From assembly GCA_030611885.1 (NCBI GenBank), contig JAUWOY010000032.1, forward strand, positions 1-34,797: a DNA stretch of 34,797 nucleotides, in the 5' to 3' direction. The position numbers were made by a program, and so were the translations under genes. The notes under the pieces are model-generated. The model saw only the letters and a list, made by a program, of their open reading frames with translations, was not told the DNA's origin and made no database searches. Shown here in pieces: positions 22,976 to 29,032 of the stretch; positions within the stretch are counted from its first letter, which is position 1, and each line of letters opens with the position of its first letter. The stretch comes from Chloroflexota bacterium. Its GTDB lineage: Bacteria; Chloroflexota; Anaerolineae; VGOG01.

Positions 22976-25582
22976 TTATCTCTGGAGCTGGAAGATCCAA
23001 ACGGCTCCATTGGAGTAGACGGGGCGATAATAGGGACTGCCCACGAGCATCTGCGGCATGATGCTCCCCCCGCGAGCGCCTATGTAGACGTGAGTCACGC
23101 CACTATCGTCCAGGAGTTGGCGTGTGCTCTCCTCATCAAAAGATTCAACGGCAATGATCGCCTCCGCCAGGTTGTTAATCCCCTTCACGTACTCGGCAGA
23201 GCCATAGATGTAGATCGCTGGAGGCAGGATAGTGTCCCGCCCGGTCAACAACGGTATCCAATAGCCTCCATCGGTGCCCACGTAAGTGCCGCCCTGCCAG
23301 TGGCGCACGTTGATCAGGAACCTGGCGTCGGGGGGAAGGTGGCGGCGGATCCAGTCCATGGCCGCCACGTCGTCCCGGGTCGCCAGTACGGTGCCGGGGT
23401 TCACAACAGATAACAGCCCCCACGCCCCCCACAGGGCAATGAGAGCGATCACGATGGCAAGCATCAACTGTTTGAGATTGAGAATTGGAGGTTGGAGGTT
23501 GGAGGTTGGAGGTTGGAGAAAGGAGGTCAGGAAATAGCCGCCTAGAATGGCCAAGGGCACGAATAGGGAAATCGCCAGCGATGCATTGTTCACCAGCCAG
23601 GTGCTGGGAAAGCCCAGGATGGTGGGGTTGGTGATCAAAACCGCAATGACCACCCAAAGGGCTGTCAGAATCACGGCTCGCTCTCGCTTGTAGAGACCCC
23701 AAAGGAGGCCAGCGACGGAGAGGGCGATCAGCTCCCGGTTATGCCCGATCATGATCAGATCGTAGGGGGCAACGTTGTACGAAGGCGCACCCTGCATTCT
23801 GGAGGGCAGCGTCGCCAGGGGCAGCAGAGCACGAGCTAGATTAATGAGCCAGGGCAGGGTCAGCAAGACAGCCAAAAGGCATATCATGGCAGCTCGGCCC
23901 CAATATCTCAGAAGCACGGAGGGCTCGGGAACACGGAAGCACGGAGAGCATGGAAACACGGAAGTTCCGTGTCTCCGTATTCCTCCGTGACTCCGTGTTA
24001 AGGTCTCGTAGAGCAGGTAGGCCAACACGAAGCAACCATAGAATATCAACACCCGATAATGGGTGAGCACCAACCCGGCCACGCTAACGGCAGCGATTGG
24101 AAGTTGGAGGTTGGAGGTTGGAGGTTGGAGATTGGAGATTGGAGATTGGAGATTGGAAGGCTTGCCGAAGTCTGGCTTCCGGTGGGAGCAAGTCGGTGAT
24201 CTACTGACGCTCCTCATTGTGAACACAACTGCCGAGGGCAGAAGGGCGAGCCCTGTCAACTGGGTGTAGCGCCCCCAACTGACGTAGTAAGCGGGCATGA
24301 AGGAGATCAAGCCCACGATCAGGGATCCGAACAGGCCCGCCAGACGACGGCCAGTCAAGCACTTTACCAACAGATAGGCAGAGAGCACCATTAGCCCATT
24401 GATGACCTGCCCCATGACGAGCATGGCCCTCGGTATCTCCAGGCCCGTCAACCAGTGAAAAGCGGCTACCAGGGAATGGAAGCCAAAGTGATAGATAAAC
24501 TCCCCTATCGGCAAGAGAGGCTCATAGGACTGCGGCACCCCGCCCTGGGCCACTATCAACTGGGTGATCAAGGTGTGATGTACTGAATCAATCCAAGCGG
24601 GCACGACCAGGTTACGGATGTGGAGAAAGCGCACCAGGAGGGACACGAGGAAGATGAAGAGGAAAGCAACGATGAGGGGCCTATTGGCGGGGTACAGCCA
24701 ACGCTTCAAGTCCCTGAAACCCGTGGAGACCAGCCGCCAGAGAGCCGCGATGCTCAACGTCACCGCCGCTATCAAAACTCTCGTCCCATTCAAGACGATG
24801 CCCAAGATAGAGCAGAGAAGCAGCGCCAGCGGCAGCAGGGCCAGGCTCAAGCCGACCACCAGCGCCAAGTGCTCCAGGGGATCCGGTTCGGACTCGAAAG
24901 AGAGCAGGCTGTAGAGCAAGTAGCCGGGGAGGATGAAAAGAGCCAGCAGAGGGAAAATCAGCCAGGCCCCACCGCGCAGGCCGCGCCAGACATCGCGGGC
25001 CATGACGGCCAGGTTGTAATCGTAGTAGGTCTTGAAGTGCAGGTCACCTTCGCTTGGCTGACCGTCCAGGTACATCGTCCCCTCACCGTAGGCGTCAAGG
25101 GAACTATGCCAAACCGTCGTCCTGTTTTCCTCCGCCGCCTCGAGGAAAAAGTAGTAGGTCTTGTCCTCCGAGCTGGCCTGGGGAGGAAAGGAGAAACGAA
25201 GTGGGTCGTTGTGCTCCAAGTGGGAGGTGTCAACGGTAAGAGTTACGATGTCTGCTTCGTCCTGGGGATCGGAGCGAAGGTGAAAGGTCAGAGTGCGGGG
25301 AGTGGCAGGGAACGAGCCGTCGTCAGGATAGACGACCAAAAGCAACTCAACAGCCGAGAGGCGGGGATAGTGAGAAACGAAAGTCTGGCCCACAGTTTGG
25401 GAGCCGGCAATCAGCGGAGCAGCTCTGTCCAGCCTCTCCTGAACGTTGTCCGTCTCGACGACAGAGGCCGTGCAACCCTTCGACAGGACTTCGGCGAGCT
25501 CAGTCGAGCCGCTCAGGACACAGCCACCGCCGAGAGCTGCCAAAATGAGGAGCAATCCCAGTATGAGTTTTTTATCCAACAT
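22976..25582 (-). CDS. Polytopic membrane protein, glycosyltransferase-C-like, with repeat inserts
   Basis: 868 aa. An N-terminal membrane segment is followed by an external beta-rich domain (about 40-200: VGQTFVSHYPRLSAVELLLVVYP). About a dozen transmembrane helices follow between residues ~205 and 730, then a soluble C-terminal domain (MDWIRRHLPPDARFLIN, THVYIGARGG). This layout, with WIDSVHHTLITQLI in the first large loop and a C-terminal 'DWIR.H...A' domain, resembles GT-C/DUF6541-like membrane proteins acting on lipid-linked sugars; the assignment is tentative. Four short repeat types lie in frame at about residues 24-37, 471-496, 527-556 and 687-704, all at loops or ends. No clear ribosome site; 34 bp after the lipoprotein gene, so likely co-transcribed. 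Confidence 0.78.
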   Translation of the reverse strand: MLDKKLILGLLLILAALGGGCVLSGSTELAEVLSKGCTASVVETDNVQERLDRAAPLIAGSQTVGQTFVSHYPRLSAVELLLVVYPDDGSFPATPRTLTFHLRSDPQDEADIVTLTVDTSHLEHNDPLRFSFPPQASSEDKTYYFFLEAAEENRTTVWHSSLDAYGEGTMYLDGQPSEGDLHFKTYYDYNLAVMARDVWRGLRGGAWLIFPLLALFILPGYLLYSLLSFESEPDPLEHLALVVGLSLALLPLALLLCSILGIVLNGTRVLIAAVTLSIAALWRLVSTGFRDLKRWLYPANRPLIVAFLFIFLVSLLVRFLHIRNLVVPAWIDSVHHTLITQLIVAQGGVPQSYEPLLPIGEFIYHFGFHSLVAAFHWLTGLEIPRAMLVMGQVINGLMVLSAYLLVKCLTGRRLAGLFGSLIVGLISFMPAYYVSWGRYTQLTGLALLPSAVVFTMRSVSRSPTCSHRKPDFGKPSNLQSPISNLQPPTSNLQLPIAAVSVAGLVLTHYRVLIFYGCFVLAYLLYETLTRSHGGIRRHGTSVFPCSPCFRVPEPSVLLRYWGRAAMICLLAVLLTLPWLINLARALLPLATLPSRMQGAPSYNVAPYDLIMIGHNRELIALSVAGLLWGLYKRERAVILTALWVVIAVLITNPTILGFPSTWLVNNASLAISLFVPLAILGGYFLTSFLQPPTSNLQPPILNLKQLMLAIVIALIALWGAWGLLSVVNPGTVLATRDDVAAMDWIRRHLPPDARFLINVRHWQGGTYVGTDGGYWIPLLTGRDTILPPAIYIYGSAEYVKGINNLAEAIIAVESFDEESTRQLLDDSGVTHVYIGARGGSIMPQMLVGSPYYRPVYSNGAVWIFQLQR
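23474..23518. repeat. TTGGAGG heptamer array inside the membrane-protein gene
   Basis: About four to five TTGGAGG units. Coding strand reads LQPPTSNLQPPILNLKQ, between two membrane helices. Same family as 24097-24160 and 8950-8988. Confidence 0.75.
23913..24000. repeat. CACGGAG-type repeat cluster, inverted about its centre
   Basis: Units of CACGGA on the left and TCCGTG on the right meet at the 17-base palindrome ACACGGAA-G-TTCCGTGT near 23956-23972. Translated in frame as TRSHGGIRRHGTSVFPC and following residues, a basic, Cys-containing loop between helices of the membrane protein. Confidence 0.7.
24097..24160. repeat. TTGGAGG / TTGGAGA array inside the membrane-protein gene
   Basis: One TTGGAAG, three to four TTGGAGG and four TTGGAGA units in a row. 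Translated as NLQSPISNLQPPTSNLQLP. The adjoining SRSPTCSHRKPDFGKP stretch is also unlike a membrane-protein loop and may belong to the insert. Confidence 0.78.
25476..25521. repeat. CTTCGACAGG..CTCAGTCGAG..CTCAGGACA repeat in signal region
   Basis: This matches the style of the very common 'CCCTTCGACAGGCTCAGGACA' dispersed repeat. It encodes STELAEVLSKGC directly after the N-terminal membrane segment of the 868-aa protein. Confidence 0.55.
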
Positions 25583-25616
25583 CTGCAGTCGGGGGCGACA
25601 TTCCGGCGGCCTGCAC

Positions 25617-25862
25617 CTACCCGGTAGGATAGGGGGTGGCTGGCAGCAATGTAGGCGTGGGTAGCACCGGGTAGGGGGACGCCGGCACTGGTGTAGCCGT
25701 GGGCAGCACCGGATAGGGGATCTCTGACACCGGTGTAGCCCTGGGTGGCGCCGGCGTTGCTGCCGCTGGCACAGGGGTAGGTGTCGGCTCTGGCGGCTTC
25801 TTGCAACCAGCCAGCAGCCCGATAATCACAATTAGCGAACAAAGAACCTTCAGCAATTTCAT
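25617..25862 (-). CDS. Small proline/threonine-rich lipoprotein
   Basis: An 81-aa product starting at ATG 25862 with GGAGG close upstream. The signal MKLLKVLCSLIVIIGLLAGC has a clear lipobox (LLAGC), so the mature protein is tethered by its N-terminal Cys. The remainder is low complexity with an imperfect repeat of PYPVLPTATPVPA type and no globular domain. It could be a wall-spanning stalk or spacer. It has its own promoter at 25896-25924, directly beyond the end of the dagK-like gene, and is followed 34 bp later by the large membrane protein. No function is recognised. Confidence 0.65.
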   Translation of the reverse strand: MKLLKVLCSLIVIIGLLAGCKKPPEPTPTPVPAAATPAPPRATPVSEIPYPVLPTATPVPASPYPVLPTPTLLPATPYPTG

Positions 25863-25895
25863 CTTGCCTCCTGGTGTCATAGATGACAGGGGCAA

Positions 25896-25924
25896 TTTTA
25901 ACCTAAGTTGACGGTAATGTCAAA
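25896..25924 (-). promoter_or_regulatory. Sigma-70 promoter for lipoprotein and membrane protein
   Basis: Minus strand TTGACA (25924-25919), 17-bp spacer, TAAAAT (25901-25896). The -35 begins two bases after the stop of the dagK-like gene. Strong resemblance to the alaS promoter through the spacer. Confidence 0.75.
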
Positions 25925-25926
25925 CC

Positions 25927-26862
25927 TCACCGGGCATGAAGAAAGAGCCGCTTGGAAAAGTTTTGCGGCACGATGATGTTTAGAGCCTGGGGCACGATTT
26001 CGAATTCCATGGGCGTGGTGCCGATGGAGTCTCCATCAGCCTGGACGGGTAAGGGGGCAGTAGTGCTGATGCTCACCTTCCGGCAGCGATAGTACTCAAC
26101 CTGGGGATCGCGGAGGTGACGACGGGTAAATACCTTGATGGCGTGCTGGACAGTTGAGGCCAGGTTGCTCCCCTTGAAAATGCAAACATCTAGCAGCCCA
26201 TCGTCGAGATAGGCATCGGCTGCAACTCGCACCAGCCTGGCGTAGAGCTGAGCGTTGCTTACAATGACCAAGATGGCCCGAGTGTTGATGCTGTGACCAT
26301 CTATTACCATCCTCGTCCAGGTGCCCCGAAAATCCTTAGCCACCAGGGCAGCGGCCACAACGTAGGCCAGGGTGCCCAGGCGTTTTGTGGACCGAGTGCG
26401 GGGCTCCATTCGCTCGGTCACCTGGGCGTCCAGGCCAATGCCAGCCCAGAGGATGAAGTGGCGCTGGCCAGCCCTGCCCAGGTCAATGCGACGGATTTCG
26501 CCTTCCGCCAAGACTTCGGCCGCATCGAGCAAGGCGTGTCTTCGCAGCGGTGAAGGGGTGGGGATGCCCATCTCCAGTGCCCACACGTTGCCCACACCGG
26601 CGGGTAACACCCCCAGGGCGACGTCACTGCCAGCCAGGCCACCGGCCACTTCGCCCACCGTCCCGTCGCCCCCGGCCACGAACACAGCCTGGCAGCCGGC
26701 AGTCACCGCCTCACGGGCAAAGGTCGTGGCATCACCTGCCCCCCAGGTCTCCCTGAAACTCACTTGCCAGCCCCGGCCTTCCCAATAGTCTATGACTTGC
26801 TCCAGTTCCCGCTCCACCTCTCGGGCTCCGGCCACAGGGTTGAAGATGAGCATGGCTTTCAT
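25927..26862 (-). CDS. Diacylglycerol-kinase-family lipid kinase (YegS/DagK-like)
   Basis: 311 aa. Starts MKAMLIFNPVAGA, with the nucleotide-binding VFVAGGDGTVGEVAGGL (about 69-85) and GVLPAGVGNVWALEMG (about 92-107) of the DAGK catalytic domain. The C-terminal beta-sandwich includes WAGIGLDAQV, DDGLLDVCIF and PLPVQADGDSIG. These enzymes phosphorylate diacylglycerol or similar lipids with ATP at the membrane face. The family's usual N in LGTxND is replaced here by PAGVGNVW, also seen in sphingosine-kinase-like branches, so substrate is uncertain. The start overlaps the previous stop by 4 bp (ATGA). Confidence 0.88.
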   Translation of the reverse strand: MKAMLIFNPVAGAREVERELEQVIDYWEGRGWQVSFRETWGAGDATTFAREAVTAGCQAVFVAGGDGTVGEVAGGLAGSDVALGVLPAGVGNVWALEMGIPTPSPLRRHALLDAAEVLAEGEIRRIDLGRAGQRHFILWAGIGLDAQVTERMEPRTRSTKRLGTLAYVVAAALVAKDFRGTWTRMVIDGHSINTRAILVIVSNAQLYARLVRVAADAYLDDGLLDVCIFKGSNLASTVQHAIKVFTRRHLRDPQVEYYRCRKVSISTTAPLPVQADGDSIGTTPMEFEIVPQALNIIVPQNFSKRLFLHAR

Positions 26863-27443
26863 TTCTGCGCCACTCGCAGGATCTTGTTCACTGCTTCTCC
26901 GAGGTCGCCACTGGTGTCAATGATCAAATGGGGATGGCCGACAGGCTGCTGATCGGAGGCCATGCGCTTGTAAATTGCCCAGGTGGCATCGGAGATGTCA
27001 TCGGAGTCGCGGGCGACCTTGCGCTTCTCCAGACGCTCTCGCACCACCGCCTCTGGAGCAACCGTCTGGACGATGACCAGCTTAGCTGCCTCGGATCTGG
27101 CCAGGCGATAGACTTTCTCCCGGTGAAGCTCGGCGAGATTGGTGGCATCGAAGACGACTCGCGCGCCGCGCCTGAGGAGCTTTTCCATGAGGGCATGACA
27201 AACACGATGAACCAGGCCGCTCTCCTGCGCCGAGTAGGCAGGCGTGGGAAACAGAGTTTTGCGCACAAAGTCTGTTTCCACGATCACGAAGGGCATCTGC
27301 TCGACCAGGCGGCGGGCCAGGTAGGACTTGCCTGTGGCCGGCAGCCCACAGAGCATGATGAGGACCGGCCAGGCTGTCGTCTCGTCGGTGTTGGGCAATC
27401 GCTCCTCGACTTTGGCTACGGCTTGATCCAGATCGAAAGCCAT
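26859..27443 (-). CDS. AAA_33-type P-loop kinase / ATP-binding protein
   Basis: 194 aa, with Walker A GLPATGKS (about 33-40) followed by YLARRLVEQ. VIVETDFVRKTLF is the D-x-R type motif of small-molecule and polynucleotide kinases. VVFDATNL (Walker-B-like strand) and a lid with RERLEKRKVARDSDDISDA follow. This pattern is typical of AAA_33/zeta-like kinases; the substrate cannot be told. Overlaps its upstream neighbour by 1 bp (TAATG) and its downstream one by 4 bp, so all three are translated together. No antitoxin gene is visible, so a toxin reading is not favoured. Confidence 0.8.
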   Translation of the reverse strand: MAFDLDQAVAKVEERLPNTDETTAWPVLIMLCGLPATGKSYLARRLVEQMPFVIVETDFVRKTLFPTPAYSAQESGLVHRVCHALMEKLLRRGARVVFDATNLAELHREKVYRLARSEAAKLVIVQTVAPEAVVRERLEKRKVARDSDDISDATWAIYKRMASDQQPVGHPHLIIDTSGDLGEAVNKILRVAQK

Positions 27444-28045
27444 TATTTCGCCACCCAGTCAAAGTAGAGTTTGAACTGGATGCCGATGAATACCACGCCC
27501 ACGAGCACCAGCAGTGGCCATATTTGCGACAGTGTCCAGTTCATCGCTATCCCCATGAAGGCAGCACCGGCCACGGCAGCGCCAGCATCTACCAATATGA
27601 CCGAGAGGGCCAGCAAGAAGGCCACGCTACCGCGTTTGGTCGGCTCAGGCAGGGTTTCGGTAGTCCAGGCGAAGGCCTCCTCCAGGTGCGCATCAGGGCA
27701 GTGCTCCCTATAGTAATCCTTTATCCTGTTCATCGCCTGCGCGCTTGACCTCCAGGCGCTGCGCAGACGCGCCAGTTGCAGCACCGTCAGGAGGCCGATG
27801 AAGGCCAACGCACCGAACACCACCGCGAAGCCCCAGTAGCCAACTGGGGGCATCTCCCCCTCGATCTTGGCTCCCAGGATCGCCGCCACCGCCGCGCCAG
27901 CGGTCATCAGATAATAGCTCGATACCCGCGCCCGATCCTCGTTGGCTTGAAAGGCAGTCGCAGCGATGTACTCGAACTCGGCTACGAGGATTTCGTTGGG
28001 GTCGAGAGGTTTTTGGTCGAGCAAGAGCTTCTGTTTCACAACCAT
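27443..28045 (-). CDS. Uncharacterised four-helix membrane protein
   Basis: 200 aa. An N-terminal soluble helix (LDPNEILVAEFEYIAATAFQ) precedes two membrane helices (about 45-60 and 70-90), a charged cytosolic stretch (about 92-140) and two more membrane helices (about 140-165 and 172-192). This layout recalls SLATT-like or RipA-like proteins, but I see no diagnostic motif. GAGGTG stands before the ATG at 28045. First intact gene of the operon with the P-loop kinase and lipid kinase genes; the promoter at 28269-28297 would serve it through the PIG-L remnant. Confidence 0.7.
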   Translation of the reverse strand: MVVKQKLLLDQKPLDPNEILVAEFEYIAATAFQANEDRARVSSYYLMTAGAAVAAILGAKIEGEMPPVGYWGFAVVFGALAFIGLLTVLQLARLRSAWRSSAQAMNRIKDYYREHCPDAHLEEAFAWTTETLPEPTKRGSVAFLLALSVILVDAGAAVAGAAFMGIAMNWTLSQIWPLLVLVGVVFIGIQFKLYFDWVAK

Positions 28046-28125
28046 TATGTCACCTCACTGCTGCAAACAGGTCAGTTTCTGGCTCCCGCCCCGGTTCGAG
28101 ACGAGAGCCAGCCAGGGAGAAGCAC

Positions 28126-28254
28126 TCATATCTCTCCCGCCTCCCCCAGCGTAGCGCAGGCCAGCACCACGCGCACTCCCCCGATGCCGAAGCTCTCATC
28201 GTCGGGATGGGCAAAAACAGCCAGCAGCGTTCGTTGTTCTCCCAAAGGCATCAT
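28126..28254 (-). pseudogene. Remnant of PIG-L/LmbE-family deacetylase
   Basis: A 42-codon ORF reads MPLGEQRTLLAVFAHPDDES, then FGIGGVRVVLACATLGEAGE. AHPDDE is the metal-binding signature of GlcNAc-PI de-N-acetylase-like (LmbE) enzymes. Intact relatives have about ten more residues between the GG and VRVV and some 200 more after GEAGE, so this piece has an internal deletion and early stop. It keeps a good promoter upstream (28269-28297). It could instead be a short expressed peptide, but a decayed first gene of the operon is likelier. The rest of 28046-28480 holds only two promoters. Confidence 0.6.
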
Positions 28255-28268
28255 CCTCAACAGGGTTG

Positions 28269-28297
28269 ATTATAATACAGAATCGTAGAGAGGGCAA
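28269..28297 (-). promoter_or_regulatory. Sigma-70 promoter, minus strand
   Basis: Minus strand TTGCCC (28297-28292), 17-bp spacer, perfect TATAAT (28274-28269). Drives the PIG-L remnant and, through it, the membrane-protein/kinase/lipid-kinase operon. Confidence 0.65.
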
Positions 28298-28413
28298 TTC
28301 GTGTTGCCAAATGTGCGTATGGACGGGCGACCAGGCCCGTGAGAACGATTGTTGACAGGAGCGGGGAAACGGGGTAGACTTCCCACCGTCGCCCCCTTTT
28401 CTGAGGATGGGTG

Positions 28414-28442
28414 TTACTTTTTGCGGTCTAGCACGATATAAT
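28414..28442 (+). promoter_or_regulatory. Probable promoter for the first ECF sigma gene
   Basis: TTACTT at 28414-28419, 17 bp, TATAAT at 28437-28442. The -35 is weak. It looks like a housekeeping promoter, so an additional autoregulated one could exist. Confidence 0.5.
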
Positions 28443-28480
28443 AGATGAAGGCCAAGAGATGAGCCAATCAAGGAGAGCAC

Positions 28481-29032
28481 ATGATCATGGCTGGAGGTGA
28501 GAACGACGCCCGGCTAGTGACCGCCGCCAGGCAGAACCGAGCCGCCTTCGTCGCCCTCTACCGGCGTTACCTGCCCCGTGTCTATCGTTACGTCTACCGG
28601 CGAGTTGGAAATCAGCAGGACGCCGAGGATGTGACGGCATCGGTATTCACCGAGGCGCTGGAGAGCCTGGAGGATTACCGGGAGCAGGGGAGCTTCGCCG
28701 GCTGGCTGTTCACCATCGCCCATCACAGGGTGGCCGACCACCATCGCCGGCAGAGGGAGAGGGTATCTCTGGAGGAGGTGGCGCTCGCTTTATCCGACCC
28801 CGGGCCGGGCCCGGAAGCCCAGGCCTTACGGCGGGATAGGCTGGAGCGGGTAGCCCAGGCGCTGGATGAACTCACACCGGATCGGCAGGAGGCGCTGGCC
28901 CTTCGTTTCTTCGGCCAGCTCTCCAACAAAGAAGTGGCCCAGGTGATGGGCAGGAGCGAGGCAGCGGTGAAGATGCTGGTCTGTCGAGCTATACGTCAAT
29001 TGCGAAGGAGGTGCAGGGAAGATGAGAGATGA
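28481..29032 (+). CDS. ECF-type RNA polymerase sigma factor (first)
   Basis: 183 aa. Region 2: AFVALYRRYLPRVYRYVYRR, NQQDAEDVTASVFTEALESL, and GSFAGWLFTIAHHRVADHHR. Region 4: LDELTPDRQEALALRFFGQL, then SNKEVAQVMGRSEAAVKMLV. A short Gly-Pro-rich linker joins them and there is no region 1 or 3, as usual for ECF factors. AAGGAGA before ATG 28481 (an in-frame ATG two codons later is possible). The last 11 bp overlap the next gene, the classic sigma/anti-sigma arrangement. Target promoters are unknown. Confidence 0.93.
   Translation: MIMAGGENDARLVTAARQNRAAFVALYRRYLPRVYRYVYRRVGNQQDAEDVTASVFTEALESLEDYREQGSFAGWLFTIAHHRVADHHRRQRERVSLEEVALALSDPGPGPEAQALRRDRLERVAQALDELTPDRQEALALRFFGQLSNKEVAQVMGRSEAAVKMLVCRAIRQLRRRCREDER

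Noticed and set aside
26859..27443. Zeta-type toxin of a toxin-antitoxin pair
   Set aside because: No antitoxin gene adjoins it. The operon partners are a membrane protein and a lipid kinase, and the motif is shared by many ordinary kinases.
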